Assembly: GCA_046594215.1 (NCBI GenBank) | Contig: JBKJPX010000017.1 | Span: 1-64,000, forward strand | Direction of reading: 5' to 3' | Source of the DNA: Panacagrimonas sp046594215 | GTDB lineage: Bacteria; Pseudomonadota; Gammaproteobacteria; Nevskiales; Nevskiaceae | Length of the DNA: 64,000 bases | In this document: positions 26,574 through 37,548 of the stretch, one piece after another | Position numbering within the stretch: the first letter of the stretch is position 1 | Layout: every line of letters starts with the position of its first letter | Made by a program: the position numbers and the translations under genes | Notes under the pieces: model-generated | Seen by the model: the letters and a program-made list of their open reading frames with translations, nothing else | Told to the model about the DNA's origin: nothing | Database searches by the model: none

Positions 26574-27794
26574 TCATTCCGTCTTCTTGACGTCGTCCTT
26601 CTGCTTCTTGTCCTTGTCCGACTTCTCCGAGCCGAACAACTTCCCGATCGCGTCGCCCGTCGCCTCCACGGCTTCGCCGCCGAACGAGCCGACGTCCTTG
26701 ACGATGTCGACCAGTCCGATCCCCAGCGCGCCGGCTGCGCCGACGGCGACGCGGACGGCCATGGTGTCGTTGAGCGAAAACTTCGTGTTGCCCAAGTCGC
26801 CATCGAGGTTGAAGTCGAGCGTGATCTTGCCGTCGCTGTCCTTGAGCGACGTGATCACGGCTCCGCGCGGCATGCCCATGAAGGTGCCCGTGAAGCCCTT
26901 GCCCGCTTTGAGCTTGAGGTCCTTGAGCACGAGCGTGCCGGGCGCGTGCAGGTGCCGCTCCTTCACGGTGGACTTCAGCTTCAGCGACAGGCTCCCGCCT
27001 TTCACGCCGGTTTCCGAGCGGCGAAGCAGGTAGGGCTCGAGCGATTTCATGTCCACGTCATCGAGTTGGATCGCCAGCTCGGATTCGCGCGTGACGACCA
27101 CGACCGATCCCTTCACGCTGAAGTGGCCATTGCGCAGTTTGCCGTCCTCGTCCTTCTCTCCCTTGACCACGCCTTTCATGTCGACCTTCGTATGCGCGTC
27201 GCGCTCGGGCATGCGCATGTCGTGCAGTTCGGCCTCCACGTCGACCAGCTGCAGATTCACGAGCTTCTCGTCGTCCACGCTGGCGTCGTAGAAATCGACG
27301 GTGGCGTTGGTGAGTTCGACCTCCTCGATCGTGACGTGGCGGCGCTCGCTGTACGGCTTGGGCGGTTCCCTGCGGTAGGCCGGATCGAAGATGCTGGGCA
27401 GCAGCTTGAGCCGCCCCTCCTTGTTCCGCAGCACCGACAGGTAGGCGCCGTCGATCTTCACGTTGTCCACGATCATGCGTTCGGAGAACAGCGAGCGCAG
27501 CGTGGGGACGATACGCACTCGCTCGGCACGCAGCGTCTCCTTCGCCGGCCAGCCCTTCGGCGACTTCAGGCGCAGCTTGTGCACGAGCAAGATGCCAGGC
27601 CATCCGACGCTGACGTCCTGCATGTCCGCATCGGGTCCCAGCACGTGGCGCACGCCGCTTTCGAGCCGGTAGAGCGCGGCGCGCCAGAGGCCCAGCAGCG
27701 CGGCCACGACGATCACGAGGACGATGATCGAAAAGCGCCAGGCAGACCGCTTACGCCGGGTGGTCTGGCGCTGATCGGGGAGGGCGTTTACCAC
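26574..27794 (-). CDS. AsmA-like (DUF748-type) membrane-anchored protein
   Basis: A 406-residue protein with one N-terminal transmembrane helix (about residues 20-42, SIIVLVIVVAALLGL) and a long beta-rich periplasmic part. Segments such as DVSVGWPGILLVHKLRLKSP and VTIEEVELTNATVDFYD are typical of the AsmA/DUF748 superfamily, whose larger members (TamB, YhdP) form grooves carrying phospholipids between membranes. This one is short, so a bridging role is doubtful. The C-terminus is a charged Lys/Asp tail (SDKDKKQKDD). Stand-alone, convergent with the ligase. Confidence 0.7.
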   Translation of the reverse strand: MVNALPDQRQTTRRKRSAWRFSIIVLVIVVAALLGLWRAALYRLESGVRHVLGPDADMQDVSVGWPGILLVHKLRLKSPKGWPAKETLRAERVRIVPTLRSLFSERMIVDNVKIDGAYLSVLRNKEGRLKLLPSIFDPAYRREPPKPYSERRHVTIEEVELTNATVDFYDASVDDEKLVNLQLVDVEAELHDMRMPERDAHTKVDMKGVVKGEKDEDGKLRNGHFSVKGSVVVVTRESELAIQLDDVDMKSLEPYLLRRSETGVKGGSLSLKLKSTVKERHLHAPGTLVLKDLKLKAGKGFTGTFMGMPRGAVITSLKDSDGKITLDFNLDGDLGNTKFSLNDTMAVRVAVGAAGALGIGLVDIVKDVGSFGGEAVEATGDAIGKLFGSEKSDKDKKQKDDVKKTE

Positions 27795-27915
27795 GGGGAG
27801 CGAGGCGAAGAAGTCATGGACAGAATCGAATGGCGCGCACTGCGTTTACCTCGGTTGGCTGTTCACAGTCTGCGCCGTGGCCAGCAGGACTCGGGCCCGG
27901 TCGGTCGACAGGGAT

Positions 27916-28824
27916 TCAACGCGGCCCGTTGACGATACCGGCGTCGACGTGGCCGGTGGGACCGGCCAGCGCCGCCGACTCGCAGTGCGCGAGCTGATCG
28001 TCGAAGAAGAAGTCGGGCTCGAACTCCTGCAGGAAGGGTCCCTTGCTGAGGCCGCCCAGGAACATCGCCTCGTCGAGCTCGATGCCCCAGTCCATCAGCG
28101 TGCGGATTGCCCGCTCGTGCGCCGGCGCGCTGCGTGCCGTGACCAGGGCCGTTCGCAGGCGGATCGGCACCTTCTCGCCCGCCGCTTTCTGCAGGCGGTG
28201 CAGGGCGTCGAGCAGGGGTTTGAACGGTCCAGAGGCGAGCGGGCGCCCCGCATGGTCGCGCTCGTGAGTCTGGAAGGCGTTGAGGCCCGAAGCCTGGAAG
28301 ACGCGTTCGGCTTCGTCGGAGAACAGCACCGCGTCGCCGTCGAAGGCGATGCGCAGTTCATTGGGATGGCGCGCCGCGTCGGTCACCGAGCGGCTGAACA
28401 CGCGCGCCGCCGGAAAGCCGGCCGCCAGTGCGTCAGCAACATCCTGGTCGTGCGCCGACAGGAACAGATGAGCGCCGAGCGGACGCAGGTAGCGCCATGG
28501 CGGACGGCCGCGCGTGAACACACCGCGCTCCACCTGAAGGCCGCCGGCCTTGGCCGAGCGGAAGACGCGCAGGCCCGAGACCGGGTCGTTGCGCGAGAGC
28601 ATCACGACTTCGACGCGGTGCTCGCCGTCTCCGTTGAACGCGAGCAGCTTGCGCGCGAGCGCGAAAGCCACGCCCAGGCGCGCCGGCTGGTCCAGGCGCT
28701 CGAGCTGCAGGCGCGTGTAGGCCGCGTCGCCCTGTTCCTCGAACAGCCGGTTCTCCTCCTCGAAGTCGAACAGCGCGCGCGAGGACAGCGCGACGACGAG
28801 CTTGTTTTCGAGCGTGACGGGCAT
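27916..28824 (-). CDS. Cytosolic 5'-nucleotidase (NT5C1-like)
   Basis: A 302-residue protein of the 5_nucleotid family related to animal cytosolic 5'-nucleotidase 1, which dephosphorylates nucleoside monophosphates. Diagnostic segments are VVALSSRALFDFEEE at the start, VMLSRNDPVSGLRVF, RIAFDGDAVLFSDEAERVF (HAD-like Asp motif) and VTARSAPAHERAIRTL. The C-terminal FLGGLSKGPFLQEFEPD also fits. It lies 13 bases downstream of thiC on the same strand, so it may share the thiC transcript and its riboswitch control. Confidence 0.85.
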   Translation of the reverse strand: MPVTLENKLVVALSSRALFDFEEENRLFEEQGDAAYTRLQLERLDQPARLGVAFALARKLLAFNGDGEHRVEVVMLSRNDPVSGLRVFRSAKAGGLQVERGVFTRGRPPWRYLRPLGAHLFLSAHDQDVADALAAGFPAARVFSRSVTDAARHPNELRIAFDGDAVLFSDEAERVFQASGLNAFQTHERDHAGRPLASGPFKPLLDALHRLQKAAGEKVPIRLRTALVTARSAPAHERAIRTLMDWGIELDEAMFLGGLSKGPFLQEFEPDFFFDDQLAHCESAALAGPTGHVDAGIVNGPR

Positions 28825-28837
28825 GGTCGATGGGGCG

Positions 28838-30757
<1,920 letters not shown>

Positions 30758-30814
30758 CGTTCGGCGACTCCACGGCGCGTGCGAACGAGAGGCCGGACGC
30801 GGATCGCGCCCTTC

Positions 30815-30902
30815 GAAGCCTTCCGTCCGCCGCCCGATTGCGGGGACGGCTACGTTCCAAGGGTGTGATCTCAGCCGCAATGTTCGTGCGGCACCCCCGG
30901 CC
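30815..30902 (-). promoter_or_regulatory. TPP riboswitch (THI element)
   Basis: Reading the minus strand from 30900: GGGGGTGCC, a short hairpin arm, then GGCTGAGATCACACCC TT and GGAAC. These are the conserved pyrimidine-sensing core (CTGAGA...ACCC...GAAC). The pyrophosphate-sensing half is diverged: after GAAC comes GTAGCCG instead of CTGATC, and the closing GCGGACGGAAGG only partly matches GCGNAGGGAAG. It lies in the thiC leader, the classic location. Confidence 0.88.
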
Positions 30903-30925
30903 AAGCGCAAAGTTTACGCGCAAAG

Positions 30926-30958
30926 GCTGGGCGTCCCAAGCAAGGTGGGACGCCCAGC
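30926..30958 (-). terminator. Strong hairpin between amt cluster and thiC leader
   Basis: A perfect 13-bp inverted repeat (GCTGGGCGTCCCA / TGGGACGCCCAGC) with a 7-base loop. On the minus strand it follows the amt-linked gene (stop at 31025) and is trailed only by CCTTTGCG, a short T stretch. It probably insulates thiC from the upstream transcript. Confidence 0.55.
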
Positions 30959-31024
30959 GCTGCGCTTTCGTGTGTGTCTCGAAAGGGAACAGCCCCGGAC
31001 TTGGCCAGGGCTACGCGAGCGTGC

Positions 31025-31375
31025 TCAGCGCAGCGAGCGCACGTAGCGATCGGGCGCCGTCGCGGTCTCGAGTTCCGGGGCCACGGCCGGCACGGGCGTG
31101 GCGCCCGCGGGCTGGCGCAGGGACACCGGCGGCGCGGTAGGCGCAGGCGGCTTCTTCTTCGCCGCGCCGCTCATCAGCTCGGCGTAGCGCTTCGCGTATT
31201 CGAGCGTCTGCGCATCGGTGCTGGCCATCGCCATGTCGAGCACTTCGCGCGCGTACTTCTGGTCCTGGGTCATCCACGTCACGTCGATGGGCCGACCGCC
31301 GCCGCGTCGCAGCCTCACGTACAGGTGCGTGGCAATCGTGAATTTCTCGCGCTGGATGTCGTCTTCGCGGCTCAT
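31025..31375 (-). CDS. Hypothetical protein downstream of amt
   Basis: A 116-residue soluble protein. Residues 1-75 are charged and helical (DIQREKFTIATHLYVRLRRG, then DAQTLEYAKRYAELMSG); the rest is Pro/Ala-rich and likely disordered. No family recognised. It begins 18 bases after the amt stop, in the position where a PII gene (glnK) often lies next to amt, but it has none of the PII T-loop features. Co-transcription with amt is likely; function unknown. Confidence 0.7.
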   Translation of the reverse strand: MSREDDIQREKFTIATHLYVRLRRGGGRPIDVTWMTQDQKYAREVLDMAMASTDAQTLEYAKRYAELMSGAAKKKPPAPTAPPVSLRQPAGATPVPAVAPELETATAPDRYVRSLR

Positions 31376-31393
31376 GATCGTGGGATTCCGGGA

Positions 31394-32725
<1,332 letters not shown>

Positions 32726-32948
32726 CGTTTGATTTTCTTATGTATGCGCCCTTCCAGCGCACATCCGGACTGCCTCTACCGCTCCCTGCCCAACCGGAAG
32801 CACGTTGAATGCCATTCGGGACGTGCCGCACCGTTGGCGAAAGGGCAAGAAGTCGCCTCGCCGGTGGCCGGACGTCTCGGATCGAGGCGCTTTTTCAACT
32901 GCCGACGGGGCACTGTCACAATGGCGGCCGCCCGCAGTTTTCCTCGTG

Positions 32949-34151
32949 ATGGCCCTCGTTCCCCGCCCTTCCATGTTCCCATCGCCCCGTGACCCCCAGC
33001 GCCCGCCGAGTCGCGTGCTGCCCTTCCTGCTGCTGGGATTCGCCTTTGGCGCGGTGTTCTACTGGTTCATTGGCCGCAAGCCGCCAACCGCCATCTCGCC
33101 GCCGCCCACGCCGGCTGCGGTGCAGGCGCGCGCTGTCACTGCGCGCAGCGACCTGAGCGATTTCGAGCGCAACAACATCGAGGTCTTTCGCGCGGTGTCG
33201 CCCTCGGTGGTGAACATCACGACCGTCGAACACATGGCCAACCTGTTCTCGCGGCGCATCACCGAGGTCCCCCGGGGCACGGGCAGCGGCTTCATCTGGG
33301 ACACCGACGGCCACGTCGTTACCAACTTCCACGTGATCCAGGGCAGCGACGGCGCACGCGTGACCCTGGCGGACCAGAGCACTTACACGGCCAAGCTGGT
33401 CGGCGCGTTCCCGGACCGCGACCTCGCGGTGCTGCTGATCGATGCGCCCAGGGACCACCTGCCGCCGATCATCGTCGGCGCCAGCGCGAACCTCGTCGTC
33501 GGGCAGGCGGTGTACGCGATCGGTAATCCCTTCGGCCTCGACCAGACGCTCACCACCGGCATCGTCAGCGCGCTCGACCGCGAGATCGAGTCGGTGACGC
33601 GGCGCGCGATCCGCGGCGTGATCCAGACCGACGCGGCGATCAATCCCGGCAACTCGGGTGGGCCCTTGCTGGATTCGGCGGGTCGCCTGATCGGCGTCAA
33701 TACCGCGATCTACAGCCCCAGTGGTGGCAGCGCGGGCATCGGCTTCGCGATCCCGGTGGACGAGGTCAACCGCATCGTTCCGCGCCTGATCCGTGACGGG
33801 CGTTTCACCCGACCAACGATGGGTGTTTCGGCCGTGCCGCCGGACGTCAATGATCAGCTTGGCCTAGGCCCGGGCCTGATCGTGTCGGGCGTGGAAACCG
33901 GCGGGCCGGCCGACAAGGCGGGCCTCGTGCCGTTCCGACGCGATCGCAGCGGCACCATCGTGGTGGGCGACATGATCATCGCCATCGGGGACAAGGCGAT
34001 CCGGAACTTCGACGACGTGCTGGAACAGATGGAGCGGCACCAGCCCGGCGACAAGGTCAGCGTGAAGGTCAAGCGCGGGAACGAGGAGCGCGTGATCGAA
34101 GTGACGCTGGGACAGCCGGAGGAGGGCGAGGCGCGTCCGAGCGATCGGTGA
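32949..34151 (+). CDS. DegS-like membrane-anchored serine protease
   Basis: About 400 residues: one N-terminal anchor (residues 23-41), a trypsin-like protease domain with the triad His128 (TNFHVIQG), Asp158 (FPDRDLAVLLI) and Ser236 (NPGNSGGPL), and a single C-terminal PDZ domain (from about 290). The single PDZ and anchor point to DegS/HhoB-type regulated proteolysis in the periplasm rather than DegP. The start is uncertain: ATG 32949 or 32973, neither with a strong ribosome site. No rseA/rpoE genes are nearby, so a role in sigma-E signalling is not shown. Confidence 0.88.
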   Translation: MALVPRPSMFPSPRDPQRPPSRVLPFLLLGFAFGAVFYWFIGRKPPTAISPPPTPAAVQARAVTARSDLSDFERNNIEVFRAVSPSVVNITTVEHMANLFSRRITEVPRGTGSGFIWDTDGHVVTNFHVIQGSDGARVTLADQSTYTAKLVGAFPDRDLAVLLIDAPRDHLPPIIVGASANLVVGQAVYAIGNPFGLDQTLTTGIVSALDREIESVTRRAIRGVIQTDAAINPGNSGGPLLDSAGRLIGVNTAIYSPSGGSAGIGFAIPVDEVNRIVPRLIRDGRFTRPTMGVSAVPPDVNDQLGLGPGLIVSGVETGGPADKAGLVPFRRDRSGTIVVGDMIIAIGDKAIRNFDDVLEQMERHQPGDKVSVKVKRGNEERVIEVTLGQPEEGEARPSDR

Positions 34152-34375
34152 GCTTGCGGCAGGGCTCGGCCCGCACGCAGGCCGCGCCTTGTTCTGCATG
34201 TCTGTGGCGGGTCGGGCCGGTTTCCGGGGTGCCAGACGCAGCGGTAGCCGCCGGGGACGCGACCGTCCGGACGAGCGGAATTCGCGTGGGCAGCGGACCG
34301 ACTTCCCGTGCACGGGATGCCGGAGGGCGCGACGCTCGGCTAGCCTCGCGCAAGTCCCCGACGCATGACGACCCG

Positions 34376-34723
34376 ATGCCGAGCAAGCCCGTTCCTGCCG
34401 CCGATGCCTACCCGCTGATCTTCGCGGTGGTGAAGCGAATCCCGCGCGGCAAGGTCGCGAGCTACGCGCAGGTCGCCTATGCGGCCGGGCTTCCGGGCAG
34501 GGCCCGCATGGTCGGCCGTGCACTCGCGGACGCGGGCGGAACCACGAAGCTGCCCTGGCATCGCGTCATCAACGCGCAGGGGCGCATCGCGCTGCCCCGA
34601 TCGAGCGAGGCCTACGTCGAGCAGAAGTCGCGCCTGGTCGCGGAGGGCGTGATCTTCGACGGCGACCGCGTCAGCTTCGCCCGTTACGGCTGGAAACGGG
34701 GCGGCGCGCCGGTGCTCGACTAG
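34376..34723 (+). CDS. Alkyltransferase-like (ATL) DNA-binding protein
   Basis: A 115-residue protein of the O6-alkylguanine-DNA alkyltransferase C-domain fold. The helix-turn-helix YAQVAYAAGLPGRARMVGRA with its arginine finger is intact, but the active-site motif reads PWHRVI: the reactive Cys of PCHRV is Trp. This is the hallmark of ATL proteins such as E. coli YbaZ, which bind and flip alkylated guanine and pass the lesion to nucleotide excision repair. ATG 34376 is the family-consistent start. It is encoded downstream of the DegS-like gene; mfd, also in repair, is in the same window but far off. Confidence 0.92.
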   Translation: MPSKPVPAADAYPLIFAVVKRIPRGKVASYAQVAYAAGLPGRARMVGRALADAGGTTKLPWHRVINAQGRIALPRSSEAYVEQKSRLVAEGVIFDGDRVSFARYGWKRGGAPVLD

Positions 34724-34744
34724 GGTCCGCGTGAGTCGAGCGGC

Positions 34745-36817
34745 TCACCAGATCTTGATGCGCGACTCCGGCGTGGAATAGAGGCCCTGGCCCGGCTGCA
34801 CCGAGAAGGCGTCCTGGAACGCGGGCAGGTTCACCACCACGCCGTTGCAGCGGTATTCGCTGGGCGAGTGCGGATCGGTTTTCAACCGGGTCAGCAGGTT
34901 CTCTTCACGATAGATCCGACGCCAGGCCTGCGCCCAACCGAGGAAGAAGCGCTGATCCGCGCTCAGGGCATCGATGACCGGACCGGGCTCGCCACCGAGC
35001 GACAGCCGATACGCGCGGTACGCGATGCTCAGGCCGCCGAGGTCGGCGATGTTTTCGCCCAGCGTGAACTTGCCGTTGACGTGGTACCCCTTGACCGGCT
35101 CGTAGGCGTCGTACTGCGCCGCCAGCCGGGCGCCCAGCGCATCGAAGCGCGCGCGATCCTCGTCGGTCCACCACTTGCGCAGGTTGCCGTCGCCGTCGTA
35201 CTGCGAGCCCTTGTCGTCGAAGCCGTGGCTGATCTCGTGGCCAATCACCGCGCCGATGGCGCCGTAATTCACCGCGTCCTCGGCCTTCGCGTCGAAAAAG
35301 GGCGGTTGCAGGATCGCGGCGGGGAAGACGATCTCGTTCATCTCGCCGTTGTAGTAGGCGTTGACGGTCTGCGGCGTCATGCCCCATTCCTCGCGATCGA
35401 TCGGCTGGCCGAGCTTGGCGATTTCACGGTCGTACTCGAAAGCCGCGGCGCGACGCTGGTTGGCCAGCGCCTCGCCCGCGACGACGTCGAGCTTCGTGTA
35501 ATCGCGCCAGCGGTTCGGATAGCCGATCTTGGTGTTGAACTTGGCCAGCTTCTCGCGCGCCGCCTTCTTGGTCTGGGCGCTCATCCAGTCGAGCTCGTCG
35601 ATCGACTTCCCGTAGGCCTGCAGCAGGTTGGCCACCAGCCCTTCCATCCTCGCCTTGCTCTTGGGCGGAAAATGGCGCGCCACGTAGATCTGTCCGACCG
35701 CCTCGCCCAGCGCGTCCTCCACGTCGCCGACAGCGCGCTTCCAGCGAGGCTCGTTCTCCTCAATGCCGTTGAGCGTGCGCCCGTAGAACGCGAAGCGCTC
35801 GTCGACGTAGGCGCGCGGCAGCAGCGGCGCACGCGCCGCGAGGATCTGCCACTTGAGGTAGAGCCTCCACGTGGCCATCGGTTCGGTCTTGAGCATCTTG
35901 CCAAGTTCGGTGACGTAGCTCGGCTGGCTGATCAGCACCGTGTCGAGCGACTGGAAGCCCACGGCTTCCAGGTAACGCGGCCAGTCGATCTGGGGCGCGA
36001 GCTTCGGAAGCTTGGCCGGCGCGTACGGGTTGTAGCGCTTCACCGGATCTCGCAGCACCTCCTTGTCCCACTGTTGACGTGCCAGCCGCGTCTCCAGTGC
36101 GAGAACCGTGTCCGCGATCTGTTTCGGGTTCTTCCAACCGGCGAGCGCGGACATGCGTTCGACGTGCTGGCGGAAGGCCTGGCGCAGGCCCTCGAATTTA
36201 TCGTCGTCGATCAGGTAGAAGTCACGATTGGGCAGCGACAGGCCCCCCTGCGTGAAGTCGCCCGCGTAGTGCGTCGCGTCCTTCGCGTCCTGGTGCACGT
36301 AGGCGGCGAGTGGCACGTCGACACCGGTGCGCGCGAGCTTCGCCATCAGCAGGGGCAGGTCAACGCGGCGTTGCAGGGCGTCGACGCCGGCCAGCTCCTC
36401 GCGGATCGGCTCCAGGCCGAGCGCCTCGATACCTGACTCGTTCATGAAACTTGCGTAGGTGTCGCCGACCTTCTGCTCGACGCTGCCCTTCACCTTGTCG
36501 GGCTTGGTCGACAGCTCCTCGATGATCACGCGCAGCTGTGCCTCCGCGCCGTCAGCCAGGGCGGTGAACGCTCCGTAGTTGGACTTGTCCGCGGGGATGC
36601 GCGTCTTGCCCAGCCAGCTGCCGTTGGCGGCACGGTAGAGGTCGTCCTGCGGACGTACGACGGAATCGAAGTTGGACTTGTCCACGCCCGAGTCGAGCAG
36701 CGAGGCATCCGGAAGCACGGGTGCTGCCGGCACCGGCACCGACGCGGCCTCCGGCTCAGAGGCGCAGGAACCGAGCAGGCAAAGCGGGACCAGCATCAGG
36801 ACAAGAAGGCGCTTCAC
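34745..36817 (-). CDS. M13-family zinc metallopeptidase lipoprotein (neprilysin-like)
   Basis: A 690-residue exported endopeptidase. Residues 1-18 form a lipoprotein signal (LLVLMLVPLCLLGSC, acylated Cys18), so it is probably membrane-tethered. The M13 catalytic signature is IGHEISHGFDD (HExxH) with the third ligand in GENIADLGGL (ExxxD), preceded by VNAYYNGEMNEIVFPAAIL, the substrate-binding NAYY motif. The GTG at 36817 is chosen because GGAG lies 7 bases upstream and gives the clean lipobox. Known relatives are PepO and Xanthomonas M13 peptidases, which cleave small peptides. Confidence 0.92.
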   Translation of the reverse strand: MKRLLVLMLVPLCLLGSCASEPEAASVPVPAAPVLPDASLLDSGVDKSNFDSVVRPQDDLYRAANGSWLGKTRIPADKSNYGAFTALADGAEAQLRVIIEELSTKPDKVKGSVEQKVGDTYASFMNESGIEALGLEPIREELAGVDALQRRVDLPLLMAKLARTGVDVPLAAYVHQDAKDATHYAGDFTQGGLSLPNRDFYLIDDDKFEGLRQAFRQHVERMSALAGWKNPKQIADTVLALETRLARQQWDKEVLRDPVKRYNPYAPAKLPKLAPQIDWPRYLEAVGFQSLDTVLISQPSYVTELGKMLKTEPMATWRLYLKWQILAARAPLLPRAYVDERFAFYGRTLNGIEENEPRWKRAVGDVEDALGEAVGQIYVARHFPPKSKARMEGLVANLLQAYGKSIDELDWMSAQTKKAAREKLAKFNTKIGYPNRWRDYTKLDVVAGEALANQRRAAAFEYDREIAKLGQPIDREEWGMTPQTVNAYYNGEMNEIVFPAAILQPPFFDAKAEDAVNYGAIGAVIGHEISHGFDDKGSQYDGDGNLRKWWTDEDRARFDALGARLAAQYDAYEPVKGYHVNGKFTLGENIADLGGLSIAYRAYRLSLGGEPGPVIDALSADQRFFLGWAQAWRRIYREENLLTRLKTDPHSPSEYRCNGVVVNLPAFQDAFSVQPGQGLYSTPESRIKIW

Positions 36818-36869
36818 GAAAATCTCCGAGAATTCGAGGCTGCCCCGACCGATACGCCGGGACGGGGGT

Positions 36870-37412
36870 TCAGGACGCGGCGCGGCCCGCAAAGTACAGG
36901 CCCACGAAGATGCGCGGATCGACCAGCACGCCGCGCGTGGCCTGTTGCGTCGCCAGCCAGGGCTCGACGCTGTCGAGCGCGACCAGGTGCACGGTGATGT
37001 CCTCGCCCTCGACGCCGCCGCCCGCGGCCACGCGGCTCAGGCCGGACACCTGCGTGAAGTAGCCGATCTCGTCGGTCATGCCGGCGGCGACCGGGCCGTG
37101 GCAGAGCTTGCGCGTCGACGAGCCGAGGTAGCCGGTCTCTTCCTCCAGCTCGCGCAGCGCCGAGAGCTCGGCCGACTCGTCCTGGTTGTCGATGCCGTCG
37201 CCGATGATGCCCGCCGGCAATTCGATGACGCGCTTGTGCAGGGGCACGCGGTACTGCTCCACCAGGATCAGTTCGCGCGCGTCGGTGATCGCGACGATGA
37301 AGCCGGCGCCGCTGGCGCGCTGCCGGCTCACGTATTCCCAGTGCCCGTCGCGCTGCAGCTTGAGGAACTGGCCGTCGTGCAGCGTGCGCGGCGAAGAGGG
37401 GTTGGTCGTCAT
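36870..37412 (-). CDS. Nudix hydrolase (ADP-ribose pyrophosphatase-like)
   Basis: A 180-residue Nudix protein. The Nudix box begins at GIDNQDE and continues SAELSALRELEEETGYL, matching Gx5Ex7REUxEExGU. Upstream VEQYRVPLHKRVIELPAG is the pattern of ADP-ribose pyrophosphatases (NudF type), though a later Pro marker cannot be checked by eye. ATG 37412 is chosen; the upstream frame overlaps a divergent kinase leader. It is encoded upstream of the M13 peptidase, 52 bases apart on the same strand. Confidence 0.88.
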   Translation of the reverse strand: MTTNPSSPRTLHDGQFLKLQRDGHWEYVSRQRASGAGFIVAITDARELILVEQYRVPLHKRVIELPAGIIGDGIDNQDESAELSALRELEEETGYLGSSTRKLCHGPVAAGMTDEIGYFTQVSGLSRVAAGGGVEGEDITVHLVALDSVEPWLATQQATRGVLVDPRIFVGLYFAGRAAS

Positions 37413-37548
37413 GCGGTTCGAAGGGGACGTGAGCGGGATTCGAGTATCGCGCGTCGACGACACGACGCGGAACCCGGATCGAGGTCGCGGACCTGACGGG
37501 CCGGGTGTGTCGTGGCATGCTCGGAGCCGAGGATTCCCACGGGTCGTC

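Noticed and set aside
31025..31375. Protein next to amt considered as PII (GlnK)
   Set aside because: No PII core or T-loop sequence; only position suggested it.
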